NCBI GenBank assembly: GCA_964425695.1
Contig: CAYRNF010000008.1
Coordinates: forward strand, 62,001 to 126,000
Source of the DNA: JAKPBU01 sp964425695
GTDB taxonomy: Bacteria > Pseudomonadota > Gammaproteobacteria > Xanthomonadales > Xanthomonadaceae
DNA length: 64,000 nt
Direction of reading: 5' to 3'
Shown: positions 27,467-37,159 of the stretch, piece by piece
Layout of the letters: the number at the start of each line of letters is the position of its first letter
How positions within the stretch are numbered: position 1 is the stretch's first letter
The notes under the pieces: generated by a model
What the model was told of the DNA's origin: nothing
The model's input: the letters and a program-made list of their open reading frames with translations, nothing else
The model's database searches: none
Made by a program: the position numbers and the translations under genes

Positions 27467-27766
27467 ATGCGGGAACGGAATCCCTGCGTCTACATCCTTG
27501 CCAGCGGCAGGCGCGGCATGCTGTACACGGGCGTCACCGCCGACCTGGCGCAGCGCGTCCTGCAGCACCGGCAGGGCCTGGTCCCGGGCTTCACCCGCTG
27601 GCACGGCGTGCACACGCTGGTGTGGTTCGAAGCGCATCCCGACATGGTGTCCGCGATCACGCGCGAACGGTCCATCCGGGCCTTGACCCGGGCGGAAACG
27701 CTATGGCTGGTGGAATCCGTGAACCGGGAGTGGAACGACCTGTACCCGGATATCATCGACAACTGA
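27467..27766 (+). CDS. GIY-YIG nuclease family protein
   Basis: 99 residues from the ATG at 27467 (GGAAG five bases upstream). The motif pair is CVYILASG and MLYTGVT, the GIY-YIG strands in the variant form of the small UPF0213/YhbQ-like group; then DLAQRVLQHRQG with the conserved arginine, ITRERSIRALTRAETLWLVE with the glutamate, and VNREWNDLYPD at the end. Full length for a single-domain member. The frame stays open upstream through the repeat arms, but those residues (WIPAFAGMTE) are translated repeat and not part of the domain. It is flanked by repeats on both sides. DNA cleavage is the family function; the target is unknown. Confidence 0.88.
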   Translation: MRERNPCVYILASGRRGMLYTGVTADLAQRVLQHRQGLVPGFTRWHGVHTLVWFEAHPDMVSAITRERSIRALTRAETLWLVESVNREWNDLYPDIIDN

Positions 27767-27775
27767 ACGCAAGTC

Positions 27776-27809
27776 GACATGGATCCCGGCGTGCGCGGAG
27801 GCGACGGCG
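27776..27809. repeat. Degenerate copy of the GTCATCCCGGC repeat arm downstream of the GIY-YIG gene
   Basis: It begins GACATGGATCCCGGCGT and ends GGCGACGGCG; the first part matches the right arm at 27430-27457, the rest is diverged. It starts ten bases after the GIY-YIG stop, so repeat sequence brackets the gene. Confidence 0.6.
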
Positions 27810-27883
27810 CGCACACCGACCGCCAAGGCCCGTGCCGCCGCTTCGTGCGGCGCATCGTCGCACCGCAACCTGGAGTCACCCGC

Positions 27884-28882
27884 TTGTCCATCCCCACTGC
27901 CTTCGACGCCTTCCGGATCCACAGCGACGCCAGCGGCTATCGCAGCGGCCTGGAGTCGATTCCGCTGGATGCGCTCAATCCGGGCGAGGTGGTGATCGAA
28001 ACCGCGTATTCGTCGGTCAACTACAAGGACGCGCTGGCCGGCACCGGCAAGGGCAAGATCCTGCGCCGCTTCCCGCTGGTGGGCGGCATCGACGTGGCAG
28101 GGCATGTCGTCGCCTCGACCGACCGCAGGTTCCGCGAAGGCGACGCGGTGCTGGTCACCGGTTCGGGATTGAGCGAAACCCGCGACGGGGGCTACGCGCG
28201 GTATGCACGCCTGGAATCCGAGTGGGTGATCCCGCTGCCCGCCGGCCTGGACCTGCGCGAAAGCATGATCCTGGGCACCGCCGGGTTCACCGCCGCGCTG
28301 GCGCTGTTCCGCATGACCGAGAACCGGCAGACGCCGGCACTGGGGCCGCTGGCGGTGACCGGCGCGACCGGCGGCGTCGGATCGCTGGCCGTGGATATCT
28401 TCAGCAGCGCCGGCTACCAGGTGCACGCGATCAGCGGCAAGCCCGCACAGGCGGCGTACCTGCGGGAACTGGGCGCAGCGGACGTGTTGCCGCGCGATGC
28501 GCTGGCCACGTCGCGGCCCCTGGAGACTGCGCGCTTCGGCGGCGCCCTGGACAACGTGGGTGGGCCGATGCTCGCCAGCCTGCTGGCCCAGACCGTGCCC
28601 TACGGCAACGTCGCCACTGCGGGGCTCGCTGCGACAGCCGACCTTCCCACCACGGTGATGCCCTTCATCATCCGGGGTGTTTCGCTGCTGGGCGTGGCCT
28701 CCGCGGGGACCGCGCGCGACATCCGCGGCGAGATCTGGCGGCGCCTGGCGAGCGACTGGAAGCCGCGCCACCTGGAGCGGATCTGCACGCGCGAAACCAC
28801 GCTGGCGGACCTGCCCGAGGTCTTCGCCACCATGCTGGCCGGCGGGTCGCTGGGCCGCACCCTGGTGCGCACCACGGGCTGA
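27884..28882 (+). CDS. yhdH: YhdH/AcuI-type NADPH-dependent quinone/acrylyl-CoA reductase
   Basis: About 332 residues from a TTG at 27884, chosen because GGAG lies eight bases upstream and the homologous region starts there (SIPTAFDAFRIH); the longer reading from ATG-like codons runs through the repeat. Zinc-free medium-chain reductase: SSVNYKDALAGTGKGKILRRF and PLVGGIDVAGHVV are the family hallmarks, the cofactor motif is VTGATGGVGSLAVDIF, and the C-terminus is AGGSLGRTLVRTTG. Members reduce acrylyl-CoA and similar alkenals. Whether it acts on acrylyl-CoA here is not shown. Confidence 0.9.
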   Translation: MSIPTAFDAFRIHSDASGYRSGLESIPLDALNPGEVVIETAYSSVNYKDALAGTGKGKILRRFPLVGGIDVAGHVVASTDRRFREGDAVLVTGSGLSETRDGGYARYARLESEWVIPLPAGLDLRESMILGTAGFTAALALFRMTENRQTPALGPLAVTGATGGVGSLAVDIFSSAGYQVHAISGKPAQAAYLRELGAADVLPRDALATSRPLETARFGGALDNVGGPMLASLLAQTVPYGNVATAGLAATADLPTTVMPFIIRGVSLLGVASAGTARDIRGEIWRRLASDWKPRHLERICTRETTLADLPEVFATMLAGGSLGRTLVRTTG

Positions 28883-28894
28883 AGCCGGCCCCGC

Positions 28895-28922
28895 TTGCGG
28901 CGACGTGAACGCCCGCTAAAAT
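28895..28922 (+). promoter_or_regulatory. Candidate promoter of the PilH-like regulator gene
   Basis: TTGCGG (28895-28900) and TAAAAT (28917-28922) with a 16-base spacer, 36 bases before the ATG. Confidence 0.5.
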
Positions 28923-28958
28923 CGGGTGGCATCCCGGCGCCCGGGAATGGGAATCCGC

Positions 28959-29348
28959 ATGGCACGCATCCTGATCGTGGACGATTCGCCCTCGCAGCTG
29001 ATGGGCATCCGGCGCATCGTCGAGAAACTTGGGCACGAGGCGTGCACGGCCGAGGACGGTGCCGAGGGCGTGGACAAGGCGCGCAGCGAACTGCCCGACC
29101 TGATCCTGATGGACGTGGTGATGCCCAACCTCAACGGGTTCCAGGCCACCCGCGCGATCACCCGCGATCCGGCCACCAAGCACATCCCGGTCATCATGGT
29201 GACCACCAAGGACCAGGACACCGACCGCGTGTGGGGCATGCGCCAGGGCGCGAAGGCCTACCTCAGCAAGCCGTTCAGCGAATCCGAGCTGTCCGACATG
29301 ATCGGCCAGGTGCTGGGCGGCGGCGCGACACCGCCCGCGGCCGCCTGA
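28959..29348 (+). CDS. PilH-like single-domain response regulator
   Basis: 129 residues, one receiver domain and no output domain. Acidic pair Asp8-Asp9 in ILIVDDSP, phosphoacceptor Asp52 in LILMDVVMPNLNG, Thr in VTTKDQDTDRVWGMRQGA, and Lys104 in YLSKPFSE. The MARILIVDDSPSQ start and the MPNLNGFQATR and VTTKDQDTD segments are very close to PilH of the type IV pilus (Chp) chemosensory system, which tunes twitching motility. It stands alone here, without pilGIJ, so it may be an orphan regulator. Start at 28959 because upstream residues precede the fold. Confidence 0.9.
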   Translation: MARILIVDDSPSQLMGIRRIVEKLGHEACTAEDGAEGVDKARSELPDLILMDVVMPNLNGFQATRAITRDPATKHIPVIMVTTKDQDTDRVWGMRQGAKAYLSKPFSESELSDMIGQVLGGGATPPAAA

Positions 29349-29354
29349 GGCGAC

Positions 29355-30254
29355 TCAGGCGCGGCGCCAGTCGTCGCCGAAGGCCTGCTGCAGGCGTCGG
29401 TACGCCTCGCGCTCCGCATCGTTGTTCGGCTTAGGCGCCAGCACCTCGAGCTCCACGATCTGGTCCCCGGCCGGATGCGCTCCGGACCCGGGCAGGCCGC
29501 GCCCGCGCAGCCGCAGCTTGCGCCCGGCTTCGGAATCGGCCGGGATCTTCACGTCCACCGGCCCGCCCAGGGTCGGCACGCTCACCGTGGCGCCCAGCGC
29601 CGCTTCCCACGGCGCCACCGGCAGGATGTGGATGATGTTGCGCCCGTCCACCTCGAACTGCGGGTGCGCGGCGTACTCCACTTCCAGCAGCAGGTCGCCA
29701 TGCGCGCCTTGGCCCGCCAGGCGGATGACCTGCCCCGGACGCACGCCCTTGGGGATGCGCACGTCCAGCGACTTGCCGTTGATGCCGATGCGCACGCTGC
29801 TGCCGTTGTACACGGCATCCAACGGCACGGACAGCCGCGCGCGCGTGTCGCCCCGCGGTGGCTGCGGGCCGGGGCGCTGCCCGGCAGCCGCGCGCCGGCG
29901 CCCGAACAGCTCCTCGAAAAAATCGCTGAAGCCGGCGCTGCCCCCGCCGCCGCCGGCGAAGATCTCATCGAAATCGAAGCCGCCGGGCTGGCCCTGGAAG
30001 CCACCGTGCGGAGGCTGGACCTCGTCGCCGGGGCGGTAGCCGCGCGCGCGCAGCTGGTCGTAGGCGGCGCGCTTGTCCGGATCGCGCAGGGCCTCGTACG
30101 CCTCGTTGATCGCCTTGAAGCGCTCTTCGGCGCCCGGCTCCTTGCTGACGTCCGGATGATGCTTGCGGGCAAGCCGGCGGTAGGCGGTCTTGATCTCCGC
30201 CTCGCCCGCGCCCGGCTCCACGCCCAGGGTCTGGTAGTAATCCTTGAACTGCAT
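29355..30254 (-). CDS. cbpA: DnaJ-class co-chaperone CbpA
   Basis: 299 residues. N-terminal J domain (MQFKDYYQTLGVEPGA, KHHPDVSKEPGA with the HPD motif), a Gly/Phe-rich linker (PGGFDFDEIFAGGGGGSAGF, about residues 85-110), and C-terminal substrate-binding domains (RIPKGVRPGQVIRLAGQG, LPGSGAHPAGDQIVEL). There is no cysteine-rich zinc domain, which separates CbpA from DnaJ. It activates DnaK ATP hydrolysis and in E. coli also binds curved DNA. It lies downstream of hsp20 on the same strand, but an intrinsic terminator lies between them. It converges on the PilH-like gene with six bases between stops. Confidence 0.94.
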   Translation of the reverse strand: MQFKDYYQTLGVEPGAGEAEIKTAYRRLARKHHPDVSKEPGAEERFKAINEAYEALRDPDKRAAYDQLRARGYRPGDEVQPPHGGFQGQPGGFDFDEIFAGGGGGSAGFSDFFEELFGRRRAAAGQRPGPQPPRGDTRARLSVPLDAVYNGSSVRIGINGKSLDVRIPKGVRPGQVIRLAGQGAHGDLLLEVEYAAHPQFEVDGRNIIHILPVAPWEAALGATVSVPTLGGPVDVKIPADSEAGRKLRLRGRGLPGSGAHPAGDQIVELEVLAPKPNNDAEREAYRRLQQAFGDDWRRA

Positions 30255-30265
30255 CCTGGCTCCGC

Positions 30266-30301
30266 GAAAAGACGCCGGCCCGCGGAACAGCCGCGGGCCG
30301 G
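30266..30301 (-). terminator. Intrinsic terminator between hsp20 and cbpA
   Basis: A perfect 11-base stem (30275-30285 with 30291-30301) around a five-base loop, followed on the minus strand by CGTCTTTTC. It lies after the hsp20 stop (30348) and before the cbpA start (30254), so full hsp20 transcripts should stop here unless readthrough feeds cbpA. Confidence 0.8.
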
Positions 30302-30347
30302 ACGAGGGTAGCAAGACGGGGGCGGCACCACCGCCCCCGCGCGCCGC

Positions 30348-30818
30348 TTACTGGCGCGTCGCGCCTGCGCCCACCTGGATGCGGCGGGGCTTGGTCTCGG
30401 GTCGCTTGGGGATGGTGATGATCAACACGCCATCGCGACCGCTCGCCTCGATGCTGTCCGGATCTGCGCTGTCGGGCAGCGCGAAGCGGCGGTGGAAGCT
30501 GCCGTACGGGCGCTCGATCCGCGAATACCGCTCGGTCTGCTGCGCGGACTCGCCCTTGCGCTCGCCCTTGATCGTCAGGATGCCCTTGTCCATCAGCACC
30601 TCGACGTCCTGCGGGTCGATGCCCGGCAGGTCCGCGTACAGCACGAAGCGGTCGCCTTCCTCGCGGATGTCCACCAGCGGCGCCCACTGGCTGGTGACGA
30701 CCGACGAGTCGTCGCGCTCGTCGCCGGTCTGGAAGAAACGGTCGAAGACCTGCTTCAGCTCGTCCTGCAGCAGCGACTGCGCAGGCCAACGTTGCTGGTA
30801 ACGCACGATGTTTCTCAT
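30348..30818 (-). CDS. Hsp20/alpha-crystallin small heat-shock protein
   Basis: 156 residues. A short N-terminal arm (MRNIVRYQQRWPAQSLLQDEL), then the alpha-crystallin domain from about residue 45 to 140: WAPLVDIREEGDRFVLYADLPGID, LTIKGERKG, SFHRRFALPDSAD and GRDGVLIITIPKR, ending with a tail carrying an I-x-V motif (RRIQVG) that normally docks neighbouring subunits. It holds unfolding proteins for refolding by DnaK and cochaperones. A CTTGAAA heat-shock -35-like element lies upstream, and cbpA follows on the same strand. Confidence 0.94.
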   Translation of the reverse strand: MRNIVRYQQRWPAQSLLQDELKQVFDRFFQTGDERDDSSVVTSQWAPLVDIREEGDRFVLYADLPGIDPQDVEVLMDKGILTIKGERKGESAQQTERYSRIERPYGSFHRRFALPDSADPDSIEASGRDGVLIITIPKRPETKPRRIQVGAGATRQ

Positions 30819-30887
30819 GGTCTGTGCCCTCTGTGGACGGCGGCGCCACGGCCGCCATGACCCGCAGGTGCGAATCCGGCGCCGGGC

Positions 30888-30894
30888 TTTCAAG
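30888..30894 (-). promoter_or_regulatory. Possible sigma32 -35 element upstream of hsp20
   Basis: On the minus strand the sequence CTTGAAA, the consensus sigma32 -35 hexamer region, occurs 70 bases before the hsp20 ATG. The matching -10 (CCCCATNT-like) is weak at the expected distance, so the call rests mainly on the -35 and the gene downstream. Confidence 0.4.
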
Positions 30895-30955
30895 GGGTCT
30901 TGACGCGGACTTTCGGCCCCGCCGTCCAGACTCCGTTCACCCAACGGAGACCCCC

Positions 30956-31438
30956 ATGCCCATCGCACCCGGCGACCGCATCCCAGAAGCCGTCCTCCAG
31001 CACATCACCGAAGGCGTCGAACAGATCGACACCCCCACCATCTTCGCCGGCAAGAAGGTGGTGCTGTTCGCGGTGCCCGGCGCATTTACCCCGACCTGTT
31101 CCGAGCGCCACCTGCCCGGCTTCGTGGAGAAGTTCGACCAGTTCCGGGCGCGCGGCATCGACGTGGCCTGCATGTCGGTCAACGACCCGTTCGTGATGCG
31201 AGCCTGGGGCCAGAGCCAGCAGGTGCCCGACGGCCTGCTGATGCTGGCCGACGGCAACGGCGACTTCACCCGCGCCCTTGGCCTGGAGATGGACGCCAGT
31301 GCCTACGGCATGGGCACGCGCAGCAAGCGGTTCGCGCTCTACGCCGAAGACGGCGTGGTCAGGCAGCTGCACGTCGAGGCGCCGGGCGAATTCCGCGTTT
31401 CTTCCGCCGACTACATGCTCGAGCACCTGTCCGCCTGA
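30956..31438 (+). CDS. Peroxiredoxin, Prx5 type
   Basis: 160 residues. The peroxidatic cysteine is Cys48 in VPGAFTPTCSERHLPGF, the exact signature of the Prx5/hybrid peroxiredoxins; a second cysteine (GIDVACMSVNDPFV, Cys73) is present. It reduces hydrogen peroxide and organic peroxides, commonly with glutaredoxin and glutathione. No glutaredoxin domain is fused. The start at 30956 is the ATG followed by PIAPGDRIPEA. A ferritin-like gene follows 61 bases downstream, making an oxidative-stress pair next to the heat-shock genes. Confidence 0.94.
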   Translation: MPIAPGDRIPEAVLQHITEGVEQIDTPTIFAGKKVVLFAVPGAFTPTCSERHLPGFVEKFDQFRARGIDVACMSVNDPFVMRAWGQSQQVPDGLLMLADGNGDFTRALGLEMDASAYGMGTRSKRFALYAEDGVVRQLHVEAPGEFRVSSADYMLEHLSA

Positions 31439-31499
31439 CCCCGGCCCGCAGCCGTCCCGCCTGCCGCCACGCCCTGCCCGTTTCCAACCGGAGAGCCCC

Positions 31500-32090
31500 A
31501 TGTCCAAGCCCGCCACCCGTACTGCCAGCAAGCACACCGCCGCAGGCGGAAAGACCAGTTCGCCCCTGACCGATACCGCCACGCTGCGCGCGCGCGCGCG
31601 CAAGAGCATCGACCAGGGCGCCATCACCGAGACCTACACCGCCGACCGCAAGCAGGTGATCCGCCTGCTCAACGATGCCCTGGCGACGGAGTGGGTGTGC
31701 GTGCTGCGCTACATGCGCCACTACCACATGGCGTCGGGCATGCTCGCCGACGCGGTGAAGGGCGAATTCCTGGAACACGCCAAGCAGGAGCAGGCGCACG
31801 CGGACAAGATCGCCGAGCGCATCGTGCAGCTGGGCGGCGAGCCGGACCTCAACCCCGCCACGCTCACCGCGCGTTCGCACGCGGAGTACCAGGAAGGCAA
31901 GGACCTGCGCGACATGGTGAAGGAGAACCTGGTGGCCGAGCGCATCGCGATCGACAGCTATCGCGAGATGATCAACTACATCGGCGACCGTGACACCACC
32001 ACCAAGCGCATCCTCGAGGGCATCCTGGCCCAGGAAGAGGAACACGCCGACGAGTTCGCCGACCTGCTCGACGGCTGGATCGGCAAGTAA
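31500..32090 (+). CDS. Ferritin-like (bacterioferritin-type) protein
   Basis: 196 residues. A four-helix ferritin-like core begins at about residue 40 after a basic Ala/Thr/Lys tail that could contact DNA or be disordered. Metal-ligand pattern: Glu in ALATEWVCVLRYM, ExxH in EQAHADKI, Glu in LVAERIAIDSYREM and ExxH in EEEHADEF. This is the two-iron centre of bacterioferritin-type proteins. Storage or sequestering of iron after the peroxiredoxin gene suggests a joint role in limiting peroxide damage; that is inference. The exact subfamily (bacterioferritin or Dps-like) is not certain. Confidence 0.85.
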   Translation: MSKPATRTASKHTAAGGKTSSPLTDTATLRARARKSIDQGAITETYTADRKQVIRLLNDALATEWVCVLRYMRHYHMASGMLADAVKGEFLEHAKQEQAHADKIAERIVQLGGEPDLNPATLTARSHAEYQEGKDLRDMVKENLVAERIAIDSYREMINYIGDRDTTTKRILEGILAQEEEHADEFADLLDGWIGK

Positions 32091-32093
32091 GCC

Positions 32094-32123
32094 AAAGAGC
32101 GGCCAATGGCCGCCCTTGCTTTG
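32094..32123. terminator. Probable bidirectional terminator between the ferritin gene and gyrA
   Basis: GCGGCC-AAT-GGCCGC at 32099-32113. On the plus strand it is followed by CCTTGCTTTG; on the minus strand by TCTTTGG. It lies 8 bases after the ferritin-like stop and about 100 bases past the gyrA stop. Confidence 0.6.
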
Positions 32124-32196
32124 TGTAGAACCGGATTCAGCCGTGAGCCTTTCGCGTTTGAAGGCATCAGCCAGAGCCGGCGGCTGAAGGCGCTCG
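32124..32196. repeat. Diverged REP-like inverted repeat
   Basis: The left arm (32124-32145, beginning TGTAGAACCGGATTCAGCCG) and right arm (32178-32196, CCGGCGGCTGAAGGCGCTC) are weathered copies of the perfect repeat at 40476-40554. The GCCTTTCG motif after the left arm is also shared. Confidence 0.65.
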
Positions 32197-32218
32197 AGCG
32201 CGCCTGCGTTGCGCCGGA

Positions 32219-34813
<2,595 letters not shown>

Positions 34814-34909
34814 GCGGAAGGCGTGTCCTGCTGCGTGTGCGTGGACCGCGGCCGCCTGGTTCGGGGCACCTTGCGGGCAGGTGCGAAGGGGCGGCGCGGG
34901 GAGCCGTCG

Positions 34910-34918
34910 AGTGTACCA
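34910..34918 (-). promoter_or_regulatory. Extended -10 promoter element of gyrA
   Basis: On the minus strand TGGTACACT reads as TG-N-TACACT, an extended -10, about 97 bases before the gyrA ATG. The -35 region at the normal spacing is weak, which is common for extended -10 promoters. Confidence 0.5.
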
Positions 34919-35084
34919 GCGCAGGCCCTCGAAAGCACGCGGTTTCGTACGAAAAACAAGGAGTTACGCGTTCATCGCAGCTCGCGCAAACGCGGGTTGC
35001 AGCGCCTGCGACCGACGGCGGCGCATGCATGGCCCGGGCCATCGCCGACGGGCCGGTTCTGCCGGGTGCCTGCGGGCTGGAAAT

Positions 35085-35102
35085 GGCGCGTCGAGACGCG
35101 CC
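35085..35102 (-). terminator. Possible terminator or hairpin after mtnA
   Basis: GGCGCGTC-(two-base gap)-GACGCGCC forms an 8-base stem, followed on the minus strand by ATTTCC, 40 bases after the mtnA stop. The T-run is short. Confidence 0.4.
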
Positions 35103-35142
35103 CAGCCATGGCTATGCGCGCACGCGCGGCGCAGGCACCCGG

Positions 35143-36207
35143 TCAGCCGAACAGGGCCAGCATGCGCTCCGTGTCGGGCTGCGTGACCACGCCCTTCTCG
35201 GTCACGATCGCGTCGATCAATGCGTGCGGGGTGACATCGAAGACGGGATTCCACGCGGCGATGCCATCGGCGACCGTGCGCGTTCCGCCCACGCCGTGCA
35301 GTTCGGCGGCCTCGCGCTCCTCGATGTGGATGGATTCGCCGCTGGCGGTGGCCATGTCCACGGTGGAGGACGGTGCCACCACCATGAACCGGACGCCGTG
35401 ATGGCGGGCGGCGATGGCCAGCTGGTAGGTGCCGATCTTGTTGGCGACATCGCCGTTGGCGCAGATTCGGTCGGCGCCCACCACCACCCACTGCACCTGC
35501 CCGGTCTTCATCAGGTGCGAGGCGGCCGCATCGGCGATCAGCGTGGCGTCGATGCCGTCCTGCTGCAGCTCCCACACGGTGAGGCGCGCGCCCTGCAGCC
35601 ACGGCCGGGTTTCGCCCGCGAACACGCGCGCGATGCGCTGCTGGGCCACGCCGGCGCGGATCACGCCCAGCGCAGTGCCGAAGCCGGCCGTGGCCAGCGA
35701 CCCGGTGTTGCAGTGGGTCAGCACGCCGCTGCCCGGATCGATCAGCGATGCGCCCAGCACGCCCATGTCGCGATTGGCAGCCAGGTCCTCGGTTTCAATG
35801 GCACGCGCCTCGGCCTCCAGCGCGGCGCGCCAGTCCATGCCCTCGCCGGCCTGCGCGCGCACCAGCGCGGCGCGCATGCGTGCCAGCGCCCACGCCAGAT
35901 TCACCGCGGTGGGCCGGGCCGCGTTGAGCCGCTGCATCGCCGGCTCCAGTTCTGCCAGGGCAGCGGCGGCATCGCCCGCGTCGACCTGGCGCGCAGCCAG
36001 CACCACGCCCCACGCGGCGGAGATGCCGATCGCCGGTGCGCCGCGCACCGCGAGCGCGTGGATGGCGGCGGCGACGGCGTCGCTGTCGCGGCAGGACAGG
36101 TACTCGGTTTCGAACGGCAGCTTGCGCTGGTCGAGCAGCTCCAGTGCGTCGCCGGTCCAGCGGATGGGACGGATGCGGTCGTAGCGCGCGTAGTCGATGG
36201 CGGTCAT
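35143..36207 (-). CDS. mtnA: S-methyl-5-thioribose-1-phosphate isomerase
   Basis: 354 residues from the ATG at 36207. It converts 5-methylthioribose-1-phosphate to 5-methylthioribulose-1-phosphate in the methionine salvage pathway. Hallmarks are RGAPAIGISAAWGVVLAA, the catalytic cysteine in VLTHCNTGSLATAGFGTALGV, and the aspartate in VVVGADRICANGDVANKIGTY. eIF2B-like fold; the sequence is closer to the isomerase than to initiation-factor subunits. No other mtn gene lies within the window; gyrA follows downstream. Confidence 0.96.
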   Translation of the reverse strand: MTAIDYARYDRIRPIRWTGDALELLDQRKLPFETEYLSCRDSDAVAAAIHALAVRGAPAIGISAAWGVVLAARQVDAGDAAAALAELEPAMQRLNAARPTAVNLAWALARMRAALVRAQAGEGMDWRAALEAEARAIETEDLAANRDMGVLGASLIDPGSGVLTHCNTGSLATAGFGTALGVIRAGVAQQRIARVFAGETRPWLQGARLTVWELQQDGIDATLIADAAASHLMKTGQVQWVVVGADRICANGDVANKIGTYQLAIAARHHGVRFMVVAPSSTVDMATASGESIHIEEREAAELHGVGGTRTVADGIAAWNPVFDVTPHALIDAIVTEKGVVTQPDTERMLALFG

Positions 36208-36238
36208 CGGCGCAGTGTAGCGGCGGCACTCAGCAGAC

Positions 36239-36262
36239 GGGCCGCTACGCAGGTAGCGGCCC
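36239..36262. terminator. Hairpin between the DUF3011 gene and mtnA
   Basis: GGGCCGCTAC and GTAGCGGCCC form a perfect 10-base stem around GCAG. It lies after the DUF3011 stop, before the mtnA start. No T-run follows on either strand, so termination is uncertain. Confidence 0.45.
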
Positions 36263-36289
36263 GTGGTGCGCCACGTGCAAACGGCAGGT

Positions 36290-37048
36290 TCAGCGGATCT
36301 CGAAGTCGGCGCGGCAGCCGTGGTCCACCCATACGCCGCGGCGATCCCAGCCCCAGTTCTGACCTTCCACGCAGCGCGTATCGGACAGCTGGCGCGACAG
36401 GCGCACGCCATAGCGCACGTCGGCGCCGCACTGGCGCGGGCGGCCGTCGATGGACTCGCAGCGGATCGTCTGCGCGTAGCCGTTGCCGTAGTCGGGGCGA
36501 TCGCCCCAGTTGCCGCCATTGCCCCAGCCGTTGCCGCGGCCGGCAGCGAATTCGGCGCGGCATCCGCGATCCACCCACACGCCGCCACGCGTGCTGCCCC
36601 AGGTCCGGCCCTCGATGCAGGGCGACTTGGACAGCTGGCGCACCAGACGCGCACGGCCGCGGCTCTCGGAAGCGCACTGGTTATAGCGGTTGTCCTGGGA
36701 TTCGCAGCGGAACACGCGGCCGCCGTTGCCCCAGCCGTTGTCGCCCCATCCGCCGCCGCGGCGTACTTCGAATTCGCCACGGCAGCCGCCGGTTACCCAC
36801 ACGAACCCCCGGTCGCTACCCCAGGTGCGCCCTTCCACACAGGGCGCCTTCGACAGCTGGCGCACCAGTCGCACATCCGCGATGCCGCCCTCCACCGCAC
36901 AGCGCTCGGTCCGGCCTTCCTGCGACTCGCAGCGCAGCAGCGCCTCGTTGCCGTAGCCGCCGCCGTAGCGGTCCCCGTATTGCGGCGCTGCGGCCGCGGC
37001 TCCGGAGAGGAGCAGGCCAGCCGTCGCCATCGCCACCAGGTGCTTCAT
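36290..37048 (-). CDS. Exported DUF3011 protein with three tandem repeats
   Basis: 252 residues with a signal peptide (MKHLVAMATAGLLLSGAAAA). Three similar units follow (about residues 38-95, 110-170 and 190-252), each with RCES, a cysteine, LVRQLS or LSRQLS, PCVEG or similar, an RTWG/QNWG element, and VWVxxGCRAEF, four cysteines per unit that likely pair. The units are joined by Gly/Trp/Asn-rich linkers (GGGWGDNGWGNGG). This is the DUF3011 repeat pattern; the proteins are periplasmic or secreted and their function is unknown. Spacing of the cysteines suggests a carbohydrate- or matrix-binding module, but that is a guess. Confidence 0.8.
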   Translation of the reverse strand: MKHLVAMATAGLLLSGAAAAAPQYGDRYGGGYGNEALLRCESQEGRTERCAVEGGIADVRLVRQLSKAPCVEGRTWGSDRGFVWVTGGCRGEFEVRRGGGWGDNGWGNGGRVFRCESQDNRYNQCASESRGRARLVRQLSKSPCIEGRTWGSTRGGVWVDRGCRAEFAAGRGNGWGNGGNWGDRPDYGNGYAQTIRCESIDGRPRQCGADVRYGVRLSRQLSDTRCVEGQNWGWDRRGVWVDHGCRADFEIR

Positions 37049-37106
37049 GTCGTTCTCCCTCCGGTTGTTGCGGCCAACTCTACGTAGGCAGGGTGAACGG
37101 AATCGG

Positions 37107-37132
37107 AAAAAAACCGGGCCCGCGCGGGCCCG
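37107..37132 (-). terminator. Strong intrinsic terminator after epmA
   Basis: An 18-base perfect palindrome (37115-37132, CGGGCCCGCGCGGGCCCG) is followed on the minus strand by a run of seven T (37113-37107). It lies about 30 bases after the epmA stop and before the DUF3011 gene start. Confidence 0.85.
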
Positions 37133-37159
37133 TTCATGCGGCGCTGGGCGTCGGCCCGC

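Larger units (their letters stand above)
34814..35142. other. Non-coding gap between gyrA and mtnA with a gyrA promoter region
   Basis: No gene is supported in these 329 bases. On the minus strand they contain an extended -10 TGGTACACT, a 12-base perfect palindrome TTTCGTACGAAA at 34943-34954 just upstream of it, and, nearer mtnA, an 8-base stem hairpin at 35085-35102. The remainder is GC-rich and unremarkable. Confidence 0.6.
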
